Shown here piece after piece: positions 1-8,179 of a stretch of DNA of 64,000 nt (positions within the stretch are counted from its first letter, which is position 1; every line of letters starts with the position of its first letter). Location of the stretch: contig REGP01000002.1 in the NCBI GenBank assembly GCA_004134995.1, forward strand, positions 186,001 through 250,000. Direction: 5' to 3'. The notes under the pieces were generated by a model. The model was given only the letters and a program-made list of their open reading frames with translations. It searched no databases and was not told the origin of the DNA. This DNA comes from Oxalobacteraceae bacterium CAVE-383. Its GTDB lineage: Bacteria; Pseudomonadota; Gammaproteobacteria; Burkholderiales; Burkholderiaceae_D. The translations under genes and the position numbers were made by a program.

Positions 1-384
1 AACGGCGTGACACTACGCGCCATCGTCACCGGGCCGACCGGCTTTAACGTGGCGGCGCACACCTTTATCTCTACGGTTCAGCAGCCGGTTGCTCCGGATG
101 TGACGGTAACCGCGGGTCCGCAGGTCGTTATTACGCCGCCAAGCACGCCGGTCGTAGTCAACACCACCACCATCGACCAGAACGTCGCCTCCACAACGAA
201 AACCGTCAACAACGTCACGGATACCACGACAACGCCGGTCACTACCACCACCCAGTCGAATACGCTCAACAGCGCATCGAGCCAGACCGCCGGCGGCGGC
301 GACGGCGAATTCGGCGGAACCAAAGACGACGGCAAGGGCGGCAAGGGCGAGAAATCCAACAAGCCGTTGCCGATCTGTTCCTAA
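1..384 (+). CDS. C-terminal end of a filamentous-haemagglutinin-like exoprotein (5' truncated by window)
   Basis: The reading frame is open from base 1 and stops at 382-384, so only the last 127 residues are visible. The segment is Thr/Val/Asn-rich (TTTTPVTTTT, NTVNNV-like runs) and ends in a Gly/Lys/Asp-rich tail closing with PLPICS. The last ~90 residues are nearly identical to the end of the 1889-residue protein at 1222-6891, so this is the tail of a paralogous surface exoprotein. The true start lies upstream of the window. The ATG at 7 is internal and has no ribosome site. A secreted two-partner-type adhesin is inferred from the paralogue. Nothing here shows whether the upstream part is intact. 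Confidence 0.75.
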   Translation, partial: NGVTLRAIVTGPTGFNVAAHTFISTVQQPVAPDVTVTAGPQVVITPPSTPVVVNTTTIDQNVASTTKTVNNVTDTTTTPVTTTTQSNTLNSASSQTAGGGDGEFGGTKDDGKGGKGEKSNKPLPICS

Positions 385-403
385 CCTGGACTGTAATCAA
401 TCA

Positions 404-1171
404 ATGAAAATATTGTCTCTGCGCGCATCCAACCTGGCAGCCGGCCTGGCCTTTGCCATGCTGTTCATCGGCGGCAATGCGGCCGCGCAAACCAACGGCA
501 ACGTGCCGGCGCCGTCTTCGGTGGCCGGCACGGTGACGCATTTGTCCGGGCTGCTGCGGGTCAAGAGCGCCGCCGGCGTGAATCGCGTACTGGCGGTCAA
601 ATCGGAAGTGATGCAGGGCGACACGCTCATCACCGAGCGCGACACTTACGCCCGCATCAAATTCACGGATGACGGCGAAGCGGTATTGCGGCCCGGCACC
701 CAACTGGCGGTGGAAGCCTATTCCTACGATGCCGTGGCGCCGGCCAAGGACAACATTGTATTGAGCCTGCTCAAAGGCGGCCTGCGCGCGGTGACCGGCC
801 TGGCCGGGCAGCGCAATCACGACGTGGTCAAGATCAATACGCCGACGGCGACCATCGGTATTCGCGGCACGCATTTCGGCGCGCTGTTCTGCCAGAACGA
901 TTGCGGCGGCGTACCGACGCCGAATGGCGGCACGCCGTCGAACGGCTTGCACGTGGACGTGGCGCAGGGCGCGATCGTCGTGACCAATCCGGGCGGCGCA
1001 ACCGTATTCCAGGCCGGCCAGTTCGGCTATGTGGCGAACATCAATACGCCGCCGGCGATTGTGCCGCCGGCGCAAGGCATTCAAGTGACGATGCCGCTGT
1101 CGATCAGCACCAACAGCAGTAGCACCACCACGATTGGTTCAAGCAAGGTTAACGCCTGCATGGCCCAATAA
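404..1171 (+). CDS. FecR-domain periplasmic protein
   Basis: 255 residues. Residues 1-28 form a signal peptide ending in NAAA before QT. A FecR-type beta domain follows: GTVTHLSGLLRV near residue 41, a middle block like those in LysM/FecR proteins, and TPTATIGIRGTHFG near 145-158, the usual end motif of this domain. There is no cytoplasmic anti-sigma segment, transmembrane helix or neighbouring ECF sigma gene, so it is not a classical iron-signalling FecR. The C-terminus is Ser/Thr-rich. It sits 20 bp after one haemagglutinin-like gene and 51 bp before the next, so a periplasmic or outer-membrane accessory role for these exoproteins is likely but inferred. The ATG at 404 begins the signal peptide directly. 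Confidence 0.75.
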   Translation: MKILSLRASNLAAGLAFAMLFIGGNAAAQTNGNVPAPSSVAGTVTHLSGLLRVKSAAGVNRVLAVKSEVMQGDTLITERDTYARIKFTDDGEAVLRPGTQLAVEAYSYDAVAPAKDNIVLSLLKGGLRAVTGLAGQRNHDVVKINTPTATIGIRGTHFGALFCQNDCGGVPTPNGGTPSNGLHVDVAQGAIVVTNPGGATVFQAGQFGYVANINTPPAIVPPAQGIQVTMPLSISTNSSSTTTIGSSKVNACMAQ

Positions 1172-1221
1172 CGCAGTCAGCAGGGAAGTTTAATGGCGCT
1201 TCGGCGCCTGGGAATTCGGCA

Positions 1222-4200
1222 ATGAAAACATCTTCGATCTCTTCAGCGGCGCGTGCGGCGTCCGCCATATCGCTTTCTCCGGCGAAGTCGGGAGTCAAGG
1301 CCGATCCTGCGCCGCAACTGAAATCGGTCACGGTGTATTTCCGCGGACGCAAGATGGTGCTGATGCAGCGCCCGCAACGGCGCCTGTCGCTGCTGCTGTG
1401 CCGGATGCTGCGGCGCTCGATGCTGAATCTTCTGGGCAGATTGCCGGCCAAGCTGGCCGCGCCACTGGTTGTGCCGATGAAGCGCGTCCTGAGCGCCGGC
1501 GCGCTGTGCGCGATGGCCTTGGCGTCGGCGACGACCGCCCATGCAACCGCCGTTACCGATACCACATTGCCGACCGATTACTCGGTCAAATACGGCCAGG
1601 TCGGCGTGAGCACTACCGGCAACCAGATGAACGTGAACATCGGCACCGACAAGGCGATCATCAACTGGAACAGCTTTTCGATCGGCTCCCAGGCCGGCGT
1701 CGATTTCCATTTCAACAGCGCCACGGCCAGCTCGAGCGTATTGAACCGCGTGACCGGCAACGATCCGTCCCAGATCATGGGCAGCCTGACCTCGAACGGC
1801 AAAGTCTTCCTGATCAACGCGGCCGGCATCCTGGTCGGCAAGACCGCCAAGATCGACGTGGCCGGCTTTACGGCCAGCACGCTGAATCTGCACAACACCG
1901 ACTTCCTGAACGACAAGCTGAGCTTCAACGGCAATCCGGCTTCGACGGCCGGCGTGGTCATTGAGCAGGACGGTTCGATCAAGACCAGGGATGGCGGCAG
2001 CGTGTATCTGATCGGCGCCAATGTGGAGAACAACGGCGTGATCATGTCGCCGGGCGGCGAGGTGCTGCTGGCGGCGGGCAGCTCGGTGGATCTGGTCGAT
2101 ACCGGCACGCCGGGGGTGAAGATCAATGTGAAGGCGGGCCAGGGCAAGGTCACGAACCTGGGCAAGATCATCGCGGAAACCGGGACGATCGGGTTTGGCG
2201 CGGCGTTGATCAATAACGGCGGCGTGGTCAGTGCGAGCAGCGTGACGAAAGAAGGCGGACGGATTTTCCTGCGGGCCTCGCAGGATCTGACGACGACGGA
2301 GACGTCGAGCATCAATGCCGACGGTACGGTGGGCGGTAATGTGGTGTTGTATGCGGATGGTGCGGCCGATATCGGCGGTGATGTTTCCGCGATGGGCAAT
2401 GTGGATGGCAAGGGCGGCGCGGGCGGGTATGTCGATACCTCGGGCAAGCAGCAGTTGGCCGTAAGGTATGCGCCGCGCATCAGCGCCGGTGGCGAATGGC
2501 ATATCGATCCGAACGACGTGGATATCGTTACCGACTATACCGGTGGTCCGCTTGGCAAGATTGAAGATTTGGTCGATGGCATTTTCAGCTGGGGATCGCA
2601 TTCGGAAATCAAATCGTCCACGATTACCGACAAGCTTAACAGTGGCGTCAGCGTGAGTATCGTCACCGGCGCGATCGGCAGCGCCGGCAACGATAATGGC
2701 GATATCACGGTCCATAGCAACATCGTCACGTCAAGCCCGACCGGACCGGCGACACTCAGTCTGAACGCCGCCAGAAACATCAATATCCTGGATAACGTCA
2801 CCATCAGCGACGGCGGCCAGGCCAATGGCCTGCGCCTGGAAATGGTGGCCGGCTATACTCAGCCCGGCGGCGTGATCACGCCGGACCATAGCGGTGCGAT
2901 CCAGGCTTCCAACGCTACGATCAATGTCGGCGGCGGTTTCGCGGCGCATGCCGCCACTTATGGCATGAGCGGCGGCTCCCTGACTTCGTCGGGTCCTTTC
3001 ACAATGGATGCTGCGTTGAGTACCAGTGGCGGCGCCGATATCATCGCCAATAACACCGTCGGTGCAACGACCTTTGGCGCCGTGGCGCTGAATGACGGCA
3101 GCACGATTACACTCAATGGCGGGACGGTCGCACTTGGCGCAACCGCGCTCGACAGCACCAGCACGCTGACTGTGCAGGGCGCGGCCCAGGCCACCCTGAA
3201 CGGTGCCATTAGCGGCACCGGAATATTGAATCTGGGGGCCAATGGCGCGGATACGGCAACCTTGAACGCCGGTTCTAACGCGATTGCGGTCAATGCCTTG
3301 CATCAAAAGGCCGGCACGCTGTCCGGCACCAATGCATTGACTGTTAACGGCACAGTCGATCAGACCGGCGGTTCGATCAGTTTCCATGATGTGAGCCTGA
3401 CCCAGAACAGCGGCACGCTGACGATCGGCAATGTCACCGCTACCGATGTCCTTAACCTGACGGCGGCCAACGGCCCCGTTAAACAAAAGGCGAACACACA
3501 CTTGGCGGCGGCCGTTCTTAACGCATCAGCGACTTCCGGGATTATCCTGGCGAACGCTACAAATACCGCCGCTACGTTCACCGCCAGCAATAGCGCCAGC
3601 GGCAATATCACTTATGCCGGTACGGGCAACCTGGCGCTCGGCCAAATTGACAATGCAGGCCGCGACGTCACCATCAGCACTGCCAGCGGATCCATTTCGC
3701 AAACCGACACGATGGCGGGCGGGAATGTATCGGTATCCGCAACCACAGGCATCACGCTGGACAATACGTCCAATGGAATCGCCGCGTTGACGGCGTCCAA
3801 TACCGGCACGGGCGCTATTACGGTAACGAGCAGCCAGGCGTTGACGCTCAATGATGTCTCCACCCATGATGGCAACATCGCCATTACCAGTACCACCAAC
3901 GATATCCAACTCAGCGGCAATCTGAGCACCGGCGCGACGGCAAATTCCATTACCCTGAACGCCGGCGCGGGGATCGTGCAAAACAACGGCACCATTGCCA
4001 CGAACAAGCTTACAGCGAGTGCCCACCTCGATAACAATCTCGATTCCGTCGGCAATAACATTCGCAGTTACAGCGGGACGAGCGATACCGGCAATATCAG
4101 CTTGAGCAATACCGGCACCCTTGCGACGTTCGGCAACACTACGGTCAGTTCCACCCCGACCAATGACATCAAGTTCAACTACATCGATTTGACAACGACG

Positions 4201-6891
4201 GGCAATCTGACCGTGGGCGGCCGAATCGACGGCGGCACGATCAACCTTACATCGGGCGGGGATATCGCCGTCAACGGCACGGTTAACGCGGCCGGTACGG
4301 CGAGCCTGAATGCAAACGGCGCGATCACGCAAACGGCCGGCATTACCGCGGCTGCGCTGAATGCGATGGCCGGGACCGGCATTACGCTCAACAATTCCGG
4401 CAATTCCGTTGGCAGCCTTACAGCCAGCAACAACACCAGCGGCAACATTGCGTTCACCAACGGCAGTTCGCAGTCGTTGACGCTGGGCCACATCAATAAC
4501 GATCATGGCGACGTTACCGTCGTTGCGAGCGGCGACGTTACAGCGAGCGATACGATTTTCGCCGGTGGCAAGGTTGATCTCACGTCGACCGGCGCGTTGA
4601 ATGTCGGTAGCGAAAGCACCATCACCGCCGGCACCATCAATCTGACGTCGCAGGCAGCTGGCGGTAACGAAAACATCAATATCGGCGGGCAACTGACGGC
4701 AACCGATCATGGTGCGGTCACGCTCAACAGCGCCCATGGGATTACCGAGAAGGCGAACAACAACAGTGAAGGTAATGCCATTGGCAACATTACCGCCGAT
4801 TCGCTGGATGCGACCGCGGTCAACGACATCGGGTTGAATGGCAAGGGCGTCAATAACATCGGCACTTTCACCGCGCACAGTGATGCCGGCAGCGTCGCAC
4901 TGGGCAATAAGGGCGATCTGACCGTAAAAAATGTCTCCGCAGCTCAGGGCGTCAATATTTCCACGACGGGCAAACTGACGGTCGATAGCGACGCGGCGGT
5001 ATCGGGTACATCGATAGTGCTGGCATCTTCCGCAGGCTTTCATACATTGGCTGAAACGGAGGGTGGAGAAGGCGGTGAAGGCGGCAACAACAACCAGCCG
5101 GTCAATGCCGATATGGCGATTAACGGGCAATTGACGGCGACCGGCGACATTTCGCTGACTAGCGATGGCGCCATCACGCAGGATGCGGTCACCGGCAGTA
5201 TCGGCGGCCACACGCTGACGGCAAGCGCCGGCAATGATATTACGTTGTCTGCCGCCGCCAATCATATTACCGGGCTGGATGTTACCGCCTATAACGGCAA
5301 CGTGACTGTGAGCAGCAGCGGCAGCTTCTTTGTCGCTCTGACGAATTACGGCGGCAGCGCCAACATCACCAGTTCTGATGGCAGCATCACGCTGAACGAT
5401 ATCAGCGCTTCCGATCTGACACTGAACGCGAAGAGCGGATCCGTAGCGCAATCCATGTTCCATGAGTTGAATGCCGATACGCTGGCGGTCAACGCCAGGG
5501 ACGGCATTAACCTGAATGTTACTTGCAGCACGGTCAGTGTCGGCAATTTCAGCGCGGCCAATACGGGCAACGGCAATGTCGATCTTCTGAATCATAGCAG
5601 TGATGATAATGTTCTTACGCTGAGCAAGATATCCAACGTTAACGGCAATGTAACGATCCAAAACAATCAGGCAATTGAACAGGCCCGGGGCAGCAATACC
5701 GGCATCAGCGCGTTGGTTCTGGATGTTACAACGACCGGCACCACCGGTGGGATCACGCTGGATGCCGCCAGCAATAGCGTTGGCGCATTCAAGGCGCAAA
5801 ATGCCGGAAGCGGCGATATTGTATTGAACAATGCGTCGACCAACTTGCTCCTGAACGGCACCATCTATAATCATGTGGCCGGCGGTAATGTATCGATTAC
5901 CAATACCGGCAATATCACGGGCACTTCGAATGTGGTGCAAGAGGGTCAAAGTCCTCCGGTCATCACGAACGAAACCTTCGCAGACAACAACGTGACGCTG
6001 ACCAGCACCACCGGCAACGTGACGCTGGCCAAGATCATCGCGCAAAATCTGGCGGTCAACGCCACGCAGGGCAAGATCGATAGCGTTACCGGCCAGGTTT
6101 CGCTCCAGATCTCCGACACCATGACCGCCGCCGCGAAATCGGGCATCACGTTGAACGGCAATACCAATGCCACCGTGATCAATCACATCGCCAATTTCGA
6201 CGGCACCAACTCAGGCGCCGGCGCCAGCGGCGACATCACGCTCTTCAACCAAAGCACCGGCGACGGCGTCAATAACCTGGTGCAGATTACCAACAGTGGC
6301 GGCAACATCTTTGTCGACAACACCGGCGCGATGAAAACGACCGGGCAGATCAATGCGTCCCATGGATCGGTGGCCCTGGCGACGCATAGCCCGCTGACCA
6401 TCGGCGCCGGCGGGATCAATGCCGTCACGGGCGTAACCTTGACGGCGGGCAATGGATTGGGCGCCTCTGACACCGTCGTCGTCAATGGGGTTATCGCCAA
6501 CGTTATCGGCGCTCCGGCGATTACCGGCGCACACGTGACCATGAACGCGGTGGTTGTTGGACCGGCTCCTGTCTTTGCAGGACTGAACCCGCCTGATTTC
6601 GGCCCAGGCTATGTGGTGCAACCTATTAATGTCGCTCCGGCCACGGTCACCCTGCCGCCCGTCGTCACCACCACCACCGTCGACCAGAACGTCGCCTCCA
6701 CCTCCAACACCGTCAACAACGTCTCGGATACGACGACAACGCCGGTCACCACCACGACCCAACCGAACACGCTCAACAGCGCATCGAACCAGACCGCCGG
6801 CGGCGGCGACGGTGAATTCGGCGGAAGCAAAGACGACGGCAAGGGCGGCAAGGGCGAGAAATCCAGCAAGCCGTTGCCGATCTGCAGCTGA
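1222..6891 (+). CDS. filamentous-haemagglutinin-like two-partner secretion exoprotein (TpsA type)
   Basis: 1889 residues, predicted to be exported and presented at the cell surface as a beta-helical adhesin. An unusually long basic leader (about residues 1-85, many Arg) precedes a hydrophobic core (VLSAGALCAMALAS) with likely cleavage after AHA108. The TPS secretion domain follows: NWNSFSIGSQAGVDF near 149, then SSVLNRVTGNDPSQIMGSL and FLINAAGILVG near 175-207. Most of the rest is repetitive beta-helix sequence rich in GN, LT and TAS, with one Cys near residue 1435. The tail is Thr-rich, then GGxGDGEFGG and Lys/Gly/Asp-rich, ending PLPICS. No TpsB transporter gene is in the window. The start is uncertain: ATG 1222 gives the long leader, and in-frame ATG 1477 (Met86) would give a normal signal peptide but lacks a clear ribosome site. 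Confidence 0.8.
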   Translation: MKTSSISSAARAASAISLSPAKSGVKADPAPQLKSVTVYFRGRKMVLMQRPQRRLSLLLCRMLRRSMLNLLGRLPAKLAAPLVVPMKRVLSAGALCAMALASATTAHATAVTDTTLPTDYSVKYGQVGVSTTGNQMNVNIGTDKAIINWNSFSIGSQAGVDFHFNSATASSSVLNRVTGNDPSQIMGSLTSNGKVFLINAAGILVGKTAKIDVAGFTASTLNLHNTDFLNDKLSFNGNPASTAGVVIEQDGSIKTRDGGSVYLIGANVENNGVIMSPGGEVLLAAGSSVDLVDTGTPGVKINVKAGQGKVTNLGKIIAETGTIGFGAALINNGGVVSASSVTKEGGRIFLRASQDLTTTETSSINADGTVGGNVVLYADGAADIGGDVSAMGNVDGKGGAGGYVDTSGKQQLAVRYAPRISAGGEWHIDPNDVDIVTDYTGGPLGKIEDLVDGIFSWGSHSEIKSSTITDKLNSGVSVSIVTGAIGSAGNDNGDITVHSNIVTSSPTGPATLSLNAARNINILDNVTISDGGQANGLRLEMVAGYTQPGGVITPDHSGAIQASNATINVGGGFAAHAATYGMSGGSLTSSGPFTMDAALSTSGGADIIANNTVGATTFGAVALNDGSTITLNGGTVALGATALDSTSTLTVQGAAQATLNGAISGTGILNLGANGADTATLNAGSNAIAVNALHQKAGTLSGTNALTVNGTVDQTGGSISFHDVSLTQNSGTLTIGNVTATDVLNLTAANGPVKQKANTHLAAAVLNASATSGIILANATNTAATFTASNSASGNITYAGTGNLALGQIDNAGRDVTISTASGSISQTDTMAGGNVSVSATTGITLDNTSNGIAALTASNTGTGAITVTSSQALTLNDVSTHDGNIAITSTTNDIQLSGNLSTGATANSITLNAGAGIVQNNGTIATNKLTASAHLDNNLDSVGNNIRSYSGTSDTGNISLSNTGTLATFGNTTVSSTPTNDIKFNYIDLTTTGNLTVGGRIDGGTINLTSGGDIAVNGTVNAAGTASLNANGAITQTAGITAAALNAMAGTGITLNNSGNSVGSLTASNNTSGNIAFTNGSSQSLTLGHINNDHGDVTVVASGDVTASDTIFAGGKVDLTSTGALNVGSESTITAGTINLTSQAAGGNENINIGGQLTATDHGAVTLNSAHGITEKANNNSEGNAIGNITADSLDATAVNDIGLNGKGVNNIGTFTAHSDAGSVALGNKGDLTVKNVSAAQGVNISTTGKLTVDSDAAVSGTSIVLASSAGFHTLAETEGGEGGEGGNNNQPVNADMAINGQLTATGDISLTSDGAITQDAVTGSIGGHTLTASAGNDITLSAAANHITGLDVTAYNGNVTVSSSGSFFVALTNYGGSANITSSDGSITLNDISASDLTLNAKSGSVAQSMFHELNADTLAVNARDGINLNVTCSTVSVGNFSAANTGNGNVDLLNHSSDDNVLTLSKISNVNGNVTIQNNQAIEQARGSNTGISALVLDVTTTGTTGGITLDAASNSVGAFKAQNAGSGDIVLNNASTNLLLNGTIYNHVAGGNVSITNTGNITGTSNVVQEGQSPPVITNETFADNNVTLTSTTGNVTLAKIIAQNLAVNATQGKIDSVTGQVSLQISDTMTAAAKSGITLNGNTNATVINHIANFDGTNSGAGASGDITLFNQSTGDGVNNLVQITNSGGNIFVDNTGAMKTTGQINASHGSVALATHSPLTIGAGGINAVTGVTLTAGNGLGASDTVVVNGVIANVIGAPAITGAHVTMNAVVVGPAPVFAGLNPPDFGPGYVVQPINVAPATVTLPPVVTTTTVDQNVASTSNTVNNVSDTTTTPVTTTTQPNTLNSASNQTAGGGDGEFGGSKDDGKGGKGEKSSKPLPICS

Positions 6892-6912
6892 TCGATTGAA
6901 ATTGAAGGCAAT

Positions 6913-6952
6913 AAAAAATCGGCCTGCAGTGCAAACTGCAGGCCGATTTTTT
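6913..6952 (+). terminator. intrinsic terminator after the adhesin gene
   Basis: A perfect inverted repeat (AAAAAATCGGCCTGCAG, loop of 6, and its complement ending in six T) lies 22 bp after the adhesin stop codon. The A-rich left arm means it may also work for the opposing gene that ends at 6992. Confidence 0.9.
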
Positions 6953-6991
6953 ATGCGGAAGAAAAAGGAAAGCGCCGGATAAAACCCAGCC

Positions 6992-7768
6992 CTAAAACTC
7001 AAACACCTGATCCTGCCCCAGCATCGTCACCCTATGGCGCGAGGCGCTGTGCGTGGCTTCCGTGATCTCCTGCTTGATGCGCTCGAACATGCCCGGTTTG
7101 GCATGCGTGACCGACACCTCGGTGCGCCGCCGCAATTTATTCAATTCTTCCAGCAGCAGGCTCGGGCATAAATGCTTGGACAGCAGCGCCAGCGCGCGCT
7201 CGTCGTTCGGGAATGCGGCTTCGATGATCAGGTAGCGCAGATTGTTGACGACGTTGAGCACCTGCCACAAATCGTCGCAAATCGACGTATCGCCGCTGAA
7301 CGCCAGGCTGCCGCTGCCGCTGTCGAGCAGGTAGCCCACCGCCGGCACGGTGTGATTGGCCGGCAGCGCGGTAATGCTGCGCCCGCCGATGACGGTGGGC
7401 ATGCCGGTGGAAATGGTCTTGAAGCGCAGGAAAGCCCGCTCGGGCGTCGGGATCATGCTGAAGTCGGGCCAGATTTTCCAGTTGAAAATATGCGCGCGGA
7501 TGATGTCCTGGGTTTCCTGCGTGGCGTACATGGTCAGCGGCTTGTCGCGCATGTCGCCGACGCTGTCCAGGATGAACGGCAGGCAGGCGACGTGATCCAG
7601 ATGCGAATGAGTAATGAAGACGTGGTCGATGCGCGTCAACGCCTCCAGCGACAGATCGGCGGCGCCGGTCCCGGCGTCGATCAGGATGTCGTCGTCGACC
7701 GCCAGGCAGGTAGTGCGCAGCCCATTGCCCCCAATGCCGCCGCTGCATCCGAGAATTCTGACCTTCAT
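6992..7768 (-). CDS. metallo-beta-lactamase-fold hydrolase, putative 3',5'-cyclic-nucleotide phosphodiesterase
   Basis: 258 residues from the ATG at 7768, where the protein begins MKVRILGCSGG as family members do. An upstream in-frame extension to 7852 looks non-coding. The zinc motif HSHLDH is at residues 54-59, preceded by ILIDAGTG. NHTVPAVGYLL and LAFSGDTS follow, then EAAFPNDE and a late conserved His (VTHAKPG). This arrangement resembles the class II cAMP phosphodiesterase/RNase Z-like branch of the fold; the exact substrate is not provable from sequence. It is cytoplasmic, with no signal peptide. It is divergent from a GAF/HD-GYP gene, a second predicted cyclic-nucleotide hydrolase, which supports a signalling role by inference. 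Confidence 0.75.
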   Translation of the reverse strand: MKVRILGCSGGIGGNGLRTTCLAVDDDILIDAGTGAADLSLEALTRIDHVFITHSHLDHVACLPFILDSVGDMRDKPLTMYATQETQDIIRAHIFNWKIWPDFSMIPTPERAFLRFKTISTGMPTVIGGRSITALPANHTVPAVGYLLDSGSGSLAFSGDTSICDDLWQVLNVVNNLRYLIIEAAFPNDERALALLSKHLCPSLLLEELNKLRRRTEVSVTHAKPGMFERIKQEITEATHSASRHRVTMLGQDQVFEF

Positions 7769-8179
7769 CGGATGCCTGCTGTGTTGTGGTGATTCGTTTT
7801 CAAATGCGCTTTCTTCCGGCTTTACAAAAACGCTCGCATTGCCTGCGGGCAAATTGCGTTGCCGATGACGTCATGCTTTTTCATCGATCCGCATTTGCGG
7901 CAGCTCCCCTGCGGCGTATTTATTTGTCATTGTTCAGTCATAAATCTGGTGCCGAAAACGCGCTGTCCGTGATGTCCGGCGACAGCATCCGATGTTAAGA
8001 TAGTCTTGTATTTAAATCAATGAATCTTCCGCTCTTACCCCGCTTCAGTGCGCGAAAGCAATACAATTGCCCAGCGATACATGTATATTTAAGGAATTGC
8101 CGGATTTACCCAAAATGGATGTCCGGCTTTCCATGGAAATGAGAAAAAAACACGGGGGACGCCCCGGGGGAAAGCAACG
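7769..8179. other. divergent intergenic region between the phosphodiesterase-like and HD-GYP genes
   Basis: About 410 bp with no convincing reading frame. It is AT-rich around 7985-8100 and must hold both divergent promoters, but no consensus pair stands out. A short dyad (GCCGGA at 8099-8104 with TCCGGC at 8122-8127) would form a hairpin in the HD-GYP leader. The C/G-rich stretch CCCCGGGGG precedes the HD-GYP start. Confidence 0.5.

Noticed and set aside
3526-6186. 886-codon open frame antisense to the adhesin
   Set aside because: It is explained by the repetitive codon pattern of the beta-helix gene; no start signal or recognisable domain.
8099-8127. Leader hairpin before the HD-GYP gene as a c-di-GMP riboswitch
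   Set aside because: Only a 6-bp stem with a long loop; no GEMM-like conserved loops are present.
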